Program-made: the position numbers and the translations under genes | Shown: positions 7,523 through 15,241 of the stretch, piece after piece | Position numbering within the stretch: position 1 is the first letter of the stretch | Layout: each line of letters opens with the position of its first letter | Notes under the pieces: generated by a model | Databases searched by the model: none | Told to the model about the DNA's origin: nothing | The model's input: the letters and a program-made list of their open reading frames with translations, nothing else | From: Allobosea sp. | Lineage (GTDB): Bacteria > Pseudomonadota > Alphaproteobacteria > Rhizobiales > Beijerinckiaceae | NCBI GenBank assembly: GCA_024231975.1 | Contig: JAAEQB010000007.1 | Span: forward strand, 1-64,000 | Length of the DNA stretch: 64,000 nt | Direction: 5' to 3'

Positions 7523-9199
7523 GTGAACGGGCTAGTCGAACAGTTCCGGAGATTCGGCGCAGCGCGGCTGGCGGCGATGCTGGCGGTGACGCTGGCGCTG
7601 ATCGGCTTCTTCGCCTTCGTCATGCTGCGCATGTCGCAGCCGGCGATGGGCGTGCTCTTCGCCGACCTGTCGAGCCAGGACGTCAGTGCCATCACCAAGG
7701 ACCTCGACACGCGCGGGATCAAATACGAATTGCGTGGCGACGGGCAGACCATCCTGGCGCCGCGCACCGACGTGCCGAAGCTCAGGCTTGAGCTCGCCGG
7801 CAAGGGCATCCCATCCGGCGGCGGCGTCGGCTACGAGATCTTCGACAAGGGCGACGCTTTCTCCTCGACCAGCTTCGTCCAGAACATCAACCATCTGCGT
7901 GCGCTCGAAGGCGAGCTCTCGCGCACCATCCGTTCGATCGGCCGCGTCCAGGCGGCGCGAGTCCATCTCGTCATCCCCGAACGGCGCCTGTTCGAGCGCG
8001 ACCGCGAGCCGCCGCGCGCCTCGATCGCACTTAAGCTCGCCGGCGATCTCGACAACGCCCAGGTCAGGGCGATCCGCCATCTCGTCTCCTCGGCGGTCGA
8101 TGGGCTGAAGCCCGAGCGGGTCTCGATCGTCGACGAGCGCGGCCGGCTCCTCGCCGACGGCGCCCAGGGCGAGCAAGGCATGGTCGGCGTGGCGCTGGAC
8201 GAGCGCCAGGGCGCGATCGAGCGGCGGATCAAGGCGCAGGTCGACGACATCGTCGCCAGCATCGTCGGCCCGGGCCGGGCCCGCGTGCAGGTGTCGGCCG
8301 TGCTCGATTCCAACCGGATCGAAAGCCGCTCCGAGACCTTCGATCCCGAGAGCAAGGTCATCCGCTCCAGCCAGAACCGCACGGAAGCCTCCGCCTCGAA
8401 CGAGCAGCGCGAAGGCGTCACCGTCGGCAACGAATTGCCGGGCGCGCAGCAGAACCAGGGCCAGCAGCAAGGCCAGCAGCGCGACACCAGCTCGAAGAAC
8501 GAGGAGGTCGTCAACTACGAGATCTCGCGCACGACCCGCACCGAGGTGCAGGAGGGCGGACGCGTCCGCAAGCTCTCGGTCGCGGTGCTGGTCGACGGAA
8601 TCTACAGCAAGCAGGGCAACGAGGTCAGCTACCAGCCGCGTCCGCCCGAGGAGCTGGAACGCATCTCGCAGCTGGTGCGCACCGCGGTCGGTTTCGACCG
8701 CCAGCGCGGCGATCAGGTCGAGGTCGTCAACCTGCGCTTCGCCGAGGCGCCGCAGGCGCCGGCCGATCTGACCGAACAGACGCTGATGCAGCAGCTCCTC
8801 TCCTTCACCAGGGAGGATGTCGTCCGCTTCGCCGAGATGGCCGTGATCGCGCTGCTCGTCCTGATCGTGCTGATGGTGGTGGTGCGTCCCCTGCTCAAGC
8901 AGGTCCTGGCGCCCGATCACGAGTTCCGGGCGATCCCGAGCTTCATGCGCAATGGCATGGTCGTCGTCGATCAGGGCACGGGCGATCCGTCCGCCTCCGG
9001 CGGCGCGGGTGGCGGAGCCGGCGGGGAGTCCGGCCAGATCGACGTCGAGGCGCCGTCGGAGCGGATGCTCGCGATCGCGCAGATCAAGGGCCAGCTCAAG
9101 GCGCAGTCGGTCGAGAAGATCGGCGCCATGGTGGCGCAGAACCCGGCGGATTCCGTCGCGGTGCTGCGCGGCTGGATCCACGAGAAAGCACCAGCGTGA
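7523..9199 (+). CDS. fliF: Flagellar MS-ring protein FliF
   Basis: FliF forms the MS ring in the inner membrane on which the motor and export gate are built. There is one transmembrane segment near the N-terminus (LAAMLAVTLALIGFFAFVML), the YscJ/FliF ring-building domain (GVLFADLSSQD to VHLVIPERRLF), a long periplasmic part with a Gln-rich linker, a second transmembrane segment (MAVIALLVLIVLMVVV) and a cytoplasmic FliG-binding tail ending in IAQIKGQLKAQSVEKIGAMV. I prefer the GTG at 7523 (558 residues), which has GGAAGAG five bases upstream; a GTG at 7472 would lie at the expected transcription start. It opens the fliF-fliG-fliH-fliN-flbD operon. Confidence 0.95.
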   Translation: MNGLVEQFRRFGAARLAAMLAVTLALIGFFAFVMLRMSQPAMGVLFADLSSQDVSAITKDLDTRGIKYELRGDGQTILAPRTDVPKLRLELAGKGIPSGGGVGYEIFDKGDAFSSTSFVQNINHLRALEGELSRTIRSIGRVQAARVHLVIPERRLFERDREPPRASIALKLAGDLDNAQVRAIRHLVSSAVDGLKPERVSIVDERGRLLADGAQGEQGMVGVALDERQGAIERRIKAQVDDIVASIVGPGRARVQVSAVLDSNRIESRSETFDPESKVIRSSQNRTEASASNEQREGVTVGNELPGAQQNQGQQQGQQRDTSSKNEEVVNYEISRTTRTEVQEGGRVRKLSVAVLVDGIYSKQGNEVSYQPRPPEELERISQLVRTAVGFDRQRGDQVEVVNLRFAEAPQAPADLTEQTLMQQLLSFTREDVVRFAEMAVIALLVLIVLMVVVRPLLKQVLAPDHEFRAIPSFMRNGMVVVDQGTGDPSASGGAGGGAGGESGQIDVEAPSERMLAIAQIKGQLKAQSVEKIGAMVAQNPADSVAVLRGWIHEKAPA

Positions 9200-9213
9200 C
9201 GGGAGCCTGAACC

Positions 9214-10290
9214 ATGGCCGCGACACGCTCCATCGCAACCCGCAGCGCCGATCCGGACGAGGCGTCCGGCTATTCGGGCGGCCCGACGACGCTCGAGGCC
9301 ATGACCGGGCCGCAGCGCGCCGCCGTCATCCTGCTCATCCTCGGCGAAGAGCACGGACGGGTGATCTGGCAGGAGTTCGACGACGAGGAAATCCGCATCA
9401 TCACCCGGGCGATGGCGGAACTCGGCACGGTCGATTCCGACCAGGTCGAGAAGCTGATGCTCGATTTCGTCGGCCGGCTCTCCAGCGCCGGCGCGATCAC
9501 CGGCTCCTTCGACCGCACGATCTCGCTGCTGGAGAAAATCCTGCCGAGCGACCAGGTCGCGCTGATCATGGAGGAGATCCGTGGTCCGGCCGGCCGCAAC
9601 ATGTGGCAGAAGCTCGGCAATATCGACGCTGTCGTGCTCGCGAACTTCCTGAAGAACGAATACCCGCAGACGATTGCCGTCATCCTCTCGCGCATCCGGC
9701 CGGACCATTCGGCCAGCGTGCTGCGCAACCTGCCGAACGAGCTTTCGATCGAGGTGGTCAGCCGGATGCTGCGCATGGAATCGGTGCAGAAGGAGGCGCT
9801 CGACCATATCGAGAACACGCTGCGCACCGAGTTCGTCTCGACCCTGACCCAGACGCGCCGGCGCGATCCGCACGAGATGATGGCCGAGATCTTCAATGGC
9901 TTCGACCGCCAGACCGAGATGCGTTTCCTCGCCGCGCTCGACGCCACCAACCAGGAATCGGCCGAGCGCATCCGCGCCCTGATGTTCACCTTCGAGGACC
10001 TGGGCAAGCTCGATTCCGCCGGCCTGCAGACCCTGATGCGCCAGGTCGACAAGGACACGCTGGCGCGGGCCCTCAAGGGCGCGAACGAGGAGTTGCGTGC
10101 CTTCTTCCTCGGGGCGATGTCGCAGCGTGCCGCCAAGGTCCTGCAGGACGACATGCAGGGCCTCGGACCCTTGCGCCTCAAGGAAGTCGACGAGGCGCAG
10201 ATGAAGATGGTGACCCTGGCCAAGGACCTCGCCGAGAAGGGCGAGATCATCATCTCGAAGGGCAATTCCGAAGACGAGCTGGTGTACTGA
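9214..10290 (+). CDS. fliG: Flagellar motor switch protein FliG
   Basis: FliG sits on the MS ring, contacts the stator and reverses rotation with FliM and FliN. The 358-residue protein has the three FliG domains: the N-terminal FliF-binding part (GPQRAAVILLILGEEHG), the middle domain with the EYPQTIAVILSRI segment near residue 150, and the C-terminal torque domain (MFTFEDLGKLDSAGLQTLMRQVD) with charged residues around LARALKGANEELRAFFL. It starts 14 bases after fliF and ends one base before the ATG of fliH. The sequence looks complete. Confidence 0.96.
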   Translation: MAATRSIATRSADPDEASGYSGGPTTLEAMTGPQRAAVILLILGEEHGRVIWQEFDDEEIRIITRAMAELGTVDSDQVEKLMLDFVGRLSSAGAITGSFDRTISLLEKILPSDQVALIMEEIRGPAGRNMWQKLGNIDAVVLANFLKNEYPQTIAVILSRIRPDHSASVLRNLPNELSIEVVSRMLRMESVQKEALDHIENTLRTEFVSTLTQTRRRDPHEMMAEIFNGFDRQTEMRFLAALDATNQESAERIRALMFTFEDLGKLDSAGLQTLMRQVDKDTLARALKGANEELRAFFLGAMSQRAAKVLQDDMQGLGPLRLKEVDEAQMKMVTLAKDLAEKGEIIISKGNSEDELVY

Positions 10291-10291
10291 G

Positions 10292-10876
10292 ATGGCAGCA
10301 GCCAAGAAATTCATGTTCGCCACCGACTTCAGCGGCAACAGCCGCAAGGCGGCCGACGAGGCGGCGCTCGAAAGCGCCCGGGCGGAAGGCTTCCATAGCG
10401 GCCTCGACCAGGCGCGGCGCGAGTCCGATCACCAGCTTGGTGCGCTGCTGTCGCAGCTGGTGCGCCAGAGCGAGCGGTTGCTTGCGCAACAGGACGAGCG
10501 GCTGGCGCAGATCGAGGCGCAGGCCGCGCAGCTTGCGGTCGCGACCGCGCGCAGCCTCGCGGGAGCCGCCCTGGCGGAGAAGCCGCTGGCGCAGCTGCTG
10601 GCGGCGGCGCGCGAATGCCTCGCCCATGCCCGGCATGCGCCGCATCTGGCGATCCGGGTGCATGAGAGCCTGGTCGAGACCGTCGAGGGCAAGCTCGCCG
10701 GGCTCGCCCGCGAGACCGGGTTCGCCGGCCGCATTGTCGTGCTCGGCGAGCCGGACATCGCCCTTGGCGACGGCCGGCTCGAATGGGCCGATGGCGGCAT
10801 TGCGATCGAAAGCGCAGAACTCGACGAAGCGGTCGACAAGGCAGTCAGGGCCGTCTTCGGCCCGGCAGCGGGGTAA
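10292..10876 (+). CDS. FliH/FlbE-like flagellar export regulator
   Basis: This 194-residue protein lies where Caulobacter has flbE (fliH), between fliG and fliN. FliH-type proteins bind and restrain the export ATPase FliI and link it to FliN. A basic N-terminus is followed by a long Ala/Glu/Gln/Arg-rich helix (residues about 25-95, a likely coiled coil) and a mixed alpha/beta C-terminal region (LAIRVHESLVETVEGKLAGL, IVVLGEPDIALGDGRLEW) typical of the FliH/SctL C-domain. The assignment rests on gene order and architecture more than on a strict motif. It is tightly coupled to fliG on one side and fliN on the other. Confidence 0.8.
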   Translation: MAAAKKFMFATDFSGNSRKAADEAALESARAEGFHSGLDQARRESDHQLGALLSQLVRQSERLLAQQDERLAQIEAQAAQLAVATARSLAGAALAEKPLAQLLAAARECLAHARHAPHLAIRVHESLVETVEGKLAGLARETGFAGRIVVLGEPDIALGDGRLEWADGGIAIESAELDEAVDKAVRAVFGPAAG

Positions 10877-10881
10877 GACAG

Positions 10882-11238
10882 ATGGCAAGCGAAAACGACC
10901 TCAATCTGCCGCCGCTCAACCCGGCCGATCTCTCCTTCGACCACAATGCCGTGGGCGACTCGGTCGCGCGCTCGGGGCCGGTGCCGGTCAAGACGGCGGA
11001 GGACCTCGAACAGGTCTTCGACGTGCCGGTCACGGTCTCAGCCGTGCTCGGCTCGTCGCGGATCGCGGTCGGTGACCTCCTGCGCGTCACGCCCGGCACC
11101 GTGCTGGAGCTCGACCGGCGCGTCGGTGAAGCCATCGACATCTTCGTCAACGAGCGCCTGGTGGCGCGCGGCGAGGTCGTGGTGGTCGAGGAACGCCTCG
11201 GCGTGACCATGACGGAAATCATCAAGACCGACCGGTGA
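10882..11238 (+). CDS. fliN: Flagellar motor switch protein FliN
   Basis: FliN builds the lower C-ring of the switch and docks the export apparatus. The ATG at 10882 gives 118 residues; a longer frame from 10783 overlaps fliH and is not needed. The N-terminal 45 residues are acidic and variable. The SpoA/surface-presentation domain follows: VFDVPVTVSAVLGSSRIAVG, TPGTVLELDRRVGEAIDIFVN and LVARGEVVVVEERLGVTMTEI. Length and spacing match FliN rather than FliM. It is the fourth gene of the fliF operon. Confidence 0.94.
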   Translation: MASENDLNLPPLNPADLSFDHNAVGDSVARSGPVPVKTAEDLEQVFDVPVTVSAVLGSSRIAVGDLLRVTPGTVLELDRRVGEAIDIFVNERLVARGEVVVVEERLGVTMTEIIKTDR

Positions 11239-11282
11239 CGAACCGGCCGGACCGACTGCATTCTTCAAGGAAGGCCTGAGCC

Positions 11283-12647
11283 ATGCGCCTCATCATCGTC
11301 GGCAGCCTCAAGGGCCAGCTCATCACCGCCGCGAAGATCGCGGTGTCGCAGGGCGCCGCCGTCACCCATGCCGAGAGCGTCGAGCAGGCGCTGGCGGTGC
11401 TGCGCACCAAGGGCGGCGACCTGCTGATGGTCGATGTCGAGCAGCCGATCGCCAAATTGATCGCGGCGCTCGAGGTCGAGCGCATCCGCACGCCGCTGGT
11501 CGCCTGCGGCACCTCGACCGATGCCCGCGCCGCCGTCGCCGCGATCCAGGCCGGGGCACGCGAATATGTGCCGCTGCCGCCCGATCCGGAGCTGATCGCC
11601 GCCGTGCTCGCTGCGGTCGCAGGCGACAAGGCGAGCCTGATCTGGCGCGACCCGGCGATGGAGCGCGTCGTCCAGCTCGCCAACCAGATCGCGCGCTCGG
11701 ATGCGCCGGTGCTGGTCACCGGCGAGAGCGGTACCGGCAAGGAGATGATCGCGCAGCACCTGCACCAGAAATCGCTACGCAAGGACAAGCCCTTCGTCGC
11801 GGTGAACTGCGCGGCGATTCCCGACAACCTGCTCGAATCCGAACTGTTCGGTCACGAGAAGGGCGCTTTCACCGGCGCGATCGCGCGGCGCATCGGCAAG
11901 TTCGAGGAGGCCAATGGCGGCACGCTCCTGCTCGACGAAATCTCGGAGATGGATGTGCGCCTGCAGGCCAAGCTGCTGCGCGCGCTGCAAGAGCGGACGA
12001 TCGACCGGGTCGGCGGCACGCAAGGAGTCAAGGTCGATATCCGCGTGATCGCCACCTCCAACCGCAATCTCGGCGATGCCGTGCGCGAGGGCTCCTTCCG
12101 CGAGGACCTGTTCTACCGGCTCAACGTCGTGCATCTGCGCCTGCCGGCGCTGCGCGAGCGGCCGGGCGACATCCTGGCGCTGGCCGACCATTTCGCCAAG
12201 AAATACGCCGAGCTGAACGGCATGCCGTTGCGGCCGATCGCGGCCGAGGCGCGCAAGCTCCTGCTCGGCAACAGCTGGCGCGGCAATGTCCGCGAGCTGG
12301 AGAACACCGTGCATCGCGCCGTGCTGCTGGCGCAGGGCGTCGAGATCGGCACCGAGGCGATGCTGACGCCGGAGGGCGAGACGCTCGGTCCGGCCAGCGG
12401 TCGTGACGTCGCCTCGCGGGCGGCGCAGACCGCGGAGGCGGTGACGCGCGGCCTCGTCGGGCGGACCGTGGCCGATGTCGAGCGGGACCTGATCCTCGAC
12501 ACGCTGGATCATTGCCTGGGCAACCGCACCCATGCCGCCAAGATCCTGGGCATCTCGATCCGGACGCTGCGCAACAAGCTCAGCGAATATGTCGCGGCCG
12601 GGGTGCCCGTGGCCGAGCCGGGGCAGGCGCGCACGAATTCGCTCTGA
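11283..12647 (+). CDS. flbD: Sigma-54-dependent flagellar regulator FlbD
   Basis: FlbD is the enhancer-binding activator that turns on late, sigma-54 flagellar promoters and represses early ones. The 454 residues comprise a degenerate receiver (1-115), an AAA+ domain and a Fis-type helix-turn-helix. Visible motifs are Walker A GESGTGKE (147-154), the sigma-54 contact loop GAFTGA (194-199), Walker B LLLDEI (215-220) and the recognition helix AAKILGISIRTLRNKL near 420. D51 of the receiver is kept, but the N-terminal acidic pair is replaced by VGS (6-8) and the usual lysine near 98 is missing, so control by phosphorylation is doubtful, as in Caulobacter where FliX controls FlbD. It ends the fliF operon, the same order as Caulobacter. 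Confidence 0.93.
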   Translation: MRLIIVGSLKGQLITAAKIAVSQGAAVTHAESVEQALAVLRTKGGDLLMVDVEQPIAKLIAALEVERIRTPLVACGTSTDARAAVAAIQAGAREYVPLPPDPELIAAVLAAVAGDKASLIWRDPAMERVVQLANQIARSDAPVLVTGESGTGKEMIAQHLHQKSLRKDKPFVAVNCAAIPDNLLESELFGHEKGAFTGAIARRIGKFEEANGGTLLLDEISEMDVRLQAKLLRALQERTIDRVGGTQGVKVDIRVIATSNRNLGDAVREGSFREDLFYRLNVVHLRLPALRERPGDILALADHFAKKYAELNGMPLRPIAAEARKLLLGNSWRGNVRELENTVHRAVLLAQGVEIGTEAMLTPEGETLGPASGRDVASRAAQTAEAVTRGLVGRTVADVERDLILDTLDHCLGNRTHAAKILGISIRTLRNKLSEYVAAGVPVAEPGQARTNSL

Positions 12648-12665
12648 CGCTTGCCACCAAGGGCT

Positions 12666-12701
12666 GAAAAACAAGCGGGCCGGAGCACAAGCTCCGACCC
12701 G
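12666..12701 (-). terminator. Terminator of the Tyr/Arg-tail protein gene
   Basis: On the minus strand an 11-bp stem (CGGG, a U-G pair, CGGAGC against GCTCCG, CCCG; 12676-12701) with a four-base loop is followed by CTTGTTTTTC. It lies just downstream of the stop at 12713 and may also stop flbD transcription from the other side. Confidence 0.85.
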
Positions 12702-12712
12702 TCGATGGCCGC

Positions 12713-12997
12713 TCAGTAGTAGTAGCGGCGGCGATAATAGTAACGCCGCGGGCGGTAATAGTAGCGCGGGCGGTAGTAGTAGCGCCGGACATAGCGCGGG
12801 CGGCGATAATAATAGTACTGGCTGAAGTCGGCGTCGGTCTTGTCGAGGCCTTCCTTCAGCTCCTCCGGCAGCTCTTCCGGCTTCTTGGCCGGCAGCGGGG
12901 CGAGCTTGGGCTGGGCAGCTTGCGAAGCGGCAATGCCGCCGACGCTGGCGGCGGCGAGGCCGCCGAACAGCGCCATCACGAATGAACGTCGATCCAT
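12713..12997 (-). CDS. Small Tat-signal protein with Tyr/Arg repeat tail (function unknown)
   Basis: The ATG at 12997, with GGAGG six bases upstream, gives 94 residues. The N-terminus MDRRSFVMALFGGLAAAS has the twin-arginine pattern RRSF followed by a hydrophobic stretch and an AQA-type cleavage site near residue 28, so export by Tat is likely. A Pro/Lys/Glu-rich spacer leads to the motif GLDKTDADFSQ (50-60). The last 34 residues are almost only Tyr (17) and Arg (13), in units like RRYYY and YRPR. A paralogue with the same front and motif but a Val/Arg tail lies at 14697-15017, on the other side of an MFS gene. I recognise no family of known function. A basic aromatic tail could bind nucleic acid, envelope polymers or metals; this is speculation. 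Confidence 0.8.
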   Translation of the reverse strand: MDRRSFVMALFGGLAAASVGGIAASQAAQPKLAPLPAKKPEELPEELKEGLDKTDADFSQYYYYRRPRYVRRYYYRPRYYYRPRRYYYRRRYYY

Positions 12998-13180
12998 GTC
13001 ATGCCTCCATTTGGTTCGATCCAGGCGCCGCGTTCCCACGAGGCCATTCTATTCCCCTTCCTGACCTCTCGTCACGTTCGCGCTGCGACGATGGTTCACA
13101 AAGGGCCGACGGCGCGGGAGACCGGCCGTAAGCTGGTTGTGAGGGTTTGAGGCGCAATCGCCTTGAGGTTCGCCTTGCCA

Positions 13181-14611
13181 TCAGAGCGCCCCCAGCGGCT
13201 TGCTGATGTCCTCGAGCGAGCGCCGTTCCGCCTTCACCGCGAAGCGCCAGGCGATCAGCCCGGCGGCGATCATCAGCGCAGCACCGAACAGGTAGCCGCC
13301 GAACACGCTGATGCGCGAGCCGCTGTCGATCAGCACGCCGAACAGCCAGGGGCCGGCGATCCCGCCGAGCCCGGTGCCGATGGAATAGAACACGGCGATC
13401 GCCAGCGCCCTGATCTCCAGCGGATAGGTCTCGCTCACGGTCAGATACGCAGAACTGGCCGCAGCGGATGCGAAGAAGAAGACGACGCTCCAGCACAGGG
13501 TGAGCTGGCTGGCGCTGACCATCTCGCGGGCGAAGAGGTAGCCCGTGCCGGCGAGCAGCAGGCCGGAGAGGATATAGGTCCCGGCGATCATCGGGCGCCG
13601 GCCGATCGTGTCGAAGAGCCGTCCGATCAGGACCGGGCCGAGGAAGTTGCCGGCGGCGAAGGGCAGGATGAACCAGCCGATCAGATTGGACGGGACGCCG
13701 TAGAAATCGGTCAGGATCAGGGCGTAGGTGAAGAAGATCGCGTTGTAGAAGAAGGCCTGCGACGACATCAGCGCCAGCGCCACCAGCGTACGCGGCCGAT
13801 GCGTGACGAAGAGCGTATGGACGACCTCGCCCATCGGCGTGTGGCTGCGCGGGCGCAAGGTGAGCGTCGGCAGCGCGGCAGTCGGCTGCGGTGGGTAGAA
13901 GGATTCGATATGGGCGACGACGGCTTCGGCCTCGGCGACGCGGCCATGGCTCATCAGCCAGCGCGGGCTCTCCGGGATCCACTGCCTGAGGATCATGACG
14001 ATCAGCCCGAGTGCCGCGCCGATGAAGAAGGCGAGGCGCCAGCCCATGTCCGGCGGTACCAGGGCGGGATCGAGCAGGACGATCGCGGCGATGCCGCCGA
14101 TCGCGGCGCCGACCCAGAAGGAGCCGTTGATGACGAGGTCGGTCCAGCCGCGCACGCGTGCCGGTACCAGTTCCTGGATGGTCGAGTTGATCGCGGTGTA
14201 CTCGCCGCCGATTCCCATGCCGGTGAGGAAACGGAAGAGCAGGAAGCTCCACAGGTTCCAGGAGAAGGCAGTGGCGGCGGTCGCGGAAAGATAGACCAGG
14301 ACGGTGATGGTGAAGAGCTTCTTGCGGCCGAGCCGGTCGGTGAGCCAGCCGAAGAGAATCGCGCCGATGACCGCGCCGGCGATATAGGCGGCGCCGGCGA
14401 GGCCGATATCGGTGTTGCTGAACTTCAGCGCTGGGCTTTCCTTCAGCGCGCCCGAGACGGACCCCGCCAGCGTGACCTCGAGTCCGTCGAGGATCCAGGT
14501 GACGCCGAGCGCGACGACGACCAGCGTGTGAAAGCGCGACCAGGGCAGGCGATCGAGCCTGGCCGGGATATCCGTGACGATCTCGCCTGGGGTTGCGCGT
14601 CCCTCGTTCAA
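13181..14611 (-). CDS. MFS transporter (sugar-porter/SV2-like subgroup)
   Basis: The 476-residue inner-membrane protein has about 12 transmembrane segments. It shows the MFS signature GWLTDRLGRKKLF between helices 2 and 3 (about residues 88-100), GMGIGGEYTAINSTIQELVPARVRG in helices 4-5, and PESPRWLMSHGR before the central loop, which place it among sugar-porter-like MFS proteins of metabolite or aromatic-acid type. The segment LDGLEVTLAGS in helix 1 is also typical of that subgroup. The substrate cannot be told. It lies between two paralogous Tat-signal proteins on the same strand, with a strong hairpin in front of it. Confidence 0.85.
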   Translation of the reverse strand: MNEGRATPGEIVTDIPARLDRLPWSRFHTLVVVALGVTWILDGLEVTLAGSVSGALKESPALKFSNTDIGLAGAAYIAGAVIGAILFGWLTDRLGRKKLFTITVLVYLSATAATAFSWNLWSFLLFRFLTGMGIGGEYTAINSTIQELVPARVRGWTDLVINGSFWVGAAIGGIAAIVLLDPALVPPDMGWRLAFFIGAALGLIVMILRQWIPESPRWLMSHGRVAEAEAVVAHIESFYPPQPTAALPTLTLRPRSHTPMGEVVHTLFVTHRPRTLVALALMSSQAFFYNAIFFTYALILTDFYGVPSNLIGWFILPFAAGNFLGPVLIGRLFDTIGRRPMIAGTYILSGLLLAGTGYLFAREMVSASQLTLCWSVVFFFASAAASSAYLTVSETYPLEIRALAIAVFYSIGTGLGGIAGPWLFGVLIDSGSRISVFGGYLFGAALMIAAGLIAWRFAVKAERRSLEDISKPLGAL

Positions 14612-14656
14612 TAGGCTTGTCCCTTCGACAGACCGGCTTGGCGCCGCTTCAAAGGC

Positions 14657-14683
14657 GGCAGGCGGCCAAAAGGGCCGCCTGCC
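14657..14683 (-). terminator. Strong hairpin between the Val/Arg-tail gene and the MFS gene
   Basis: A perfect 11-bp stem GGCAGGCGGCC (14657-14667) / GGCCGCCTGCC (14673-14683) with loop AAAAG lies directly after the stop at 14697. On the minus strand only GCCTTTG follows, so termination may be partial. Confidence 0.6.
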
Positions 14684-14696
14684 GATTGGATTGCTC

Positions 14697-15017
14697 TCAG
14701 CGGTAGATCACGCGCCGGCGCACGACGACCGGGCGGCGATAGGGGTTCGGCCGGCGCACCACCACGGTGCGGCGGACCACGACCGGACGGCGATAGGCGG
14801 GCCGGCGCACGACCGTCGTGCGGCGAACCACGGTCTGGCTGAAATCGGCGTCTGCCTTGTCGAGACCGGCCTTCAAGGCCGGCGCGAGCTCGTCCGAACC
14901 TGCCAGAGGCGCAACGGCGGGAGCAGCGGTCGCGGCCTGCGCGATCCCCATGCCAGCGACGCTTGCCGCGGCGAGACCGCCGAAAAGGCTCAGCATGAAT
15001 GTACGTCTATCCAACAT
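14697..15017 (-). CDS. Small Tat-signal protein with Val/Arg repeat tail (paralogue of 12713-12997)
   Basis: The frame from ATG 15017 gives 106 residues. A TTG three bases on would give MDRRTFML, matching the paralogue exactly and placing GGAGG at a better distance (5 rather than 2 bases), so TTG 15014 may be the real start. The front end DRRTFMLSLFGGLAAASVAGMG is a twin-arginine-type signal, the spacer is Ala/Pro-rich, and GLDKADADFSQ (51-61) copies the motif of the paralogue. The tail of 45 residues repeats units such as RRPVVV, RRTVVV and PYRRP. At the DNA level it is an imperfect tandem duplication. Function unknown; divergent from flhA. Confidence 0.8.
   Translation of the reverse strand: MLDRRTFMLSLFGGLAAASVAGMGIAQAATAAPAVAPLAGSDELAPALKAGLDKADADFSQTVVRRTTVVRRPAYRRPVVVRRTVVVRRPNPYRRPVVVRRRVIYR
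14721..14825 (-). repeat. Imperfect tandem repeat inside the Val/Arg tail
   Basis: Two units of about 54 (14721-14774) and 51 (14775-14825) bases share ACGACCGG-CGGCGATAGG, GGCCGGCGCAC and GTGCGGCG blocks. They encode the repeated Val/Arg/Pro tail and show that the tail grew by duplication. Confidence 0.65.
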
Positions 15018-15153
15018 ATCCTCCAAAAGGCTTCGGCCAGGCAGCCAATCTCGTCGGCCCGCCTGAAGTTGGGCGGCCGAATGCGGCCGGAAGGCGGCCA
15101 TTCGATAACAGCCCGTTCAGGGAAAGGTTCCAGATGGGATTTTTTCAAGGTCC

Positions 15154-15169
15154 TTAACCACTCGTTCAC
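15154..15169 (+). promoter_or_regulatory. CtrA-like box in the flhA promoter
   Basis: TTAA (15154-15157), seven bases, then TTCAC (15165-15169): one mismatch to TTAA-N7-TTAAC. It stands 73 bases before the flhA start, the same distance as at fliF. Confidence 0.6.
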
Positions 15170-15175
15170 CATGCA

Positions 15176-15194
15176 CCCGGCAAGAATTGCCGGG
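15176..15194 (+). promoter_or_regulatory. Perfect palindrome in the flhA promoter (candidate FlbD site)
   Basis: CCCGGCAA (15176-15183), GAA, TTGCCGGG (15187-15194) is a perfect 8-bp inverted repeat. The same sequence, with small changes, lies at fliF and twice at fliK, all flagellar genes. It follows the CtrA-like box by six bases, where FlbD would block early transcription. Confidence 0.55.
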
Positions 15195-15241
15195 TACGAC
15201 TGCCGTCCTGCGGAAGGGCGGCGCGTGGGAGCGGTTCTTCG

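Noticed and set aside
12716..12815. Repeat-rich stretch that could be taken for a CRISPR-like or simple repeat array.
   Set aside because: The repeats are Tyr and Arg codons in one open frame with signal peptide, ribosome site and terminator.
13163..14614. 483-residue plus-strand frame opposite the MFS gene.
   Set aside because: Asp/Glu/Arg-rich antisense frame without a family pattern; the minus strand has clear MFS motifs.
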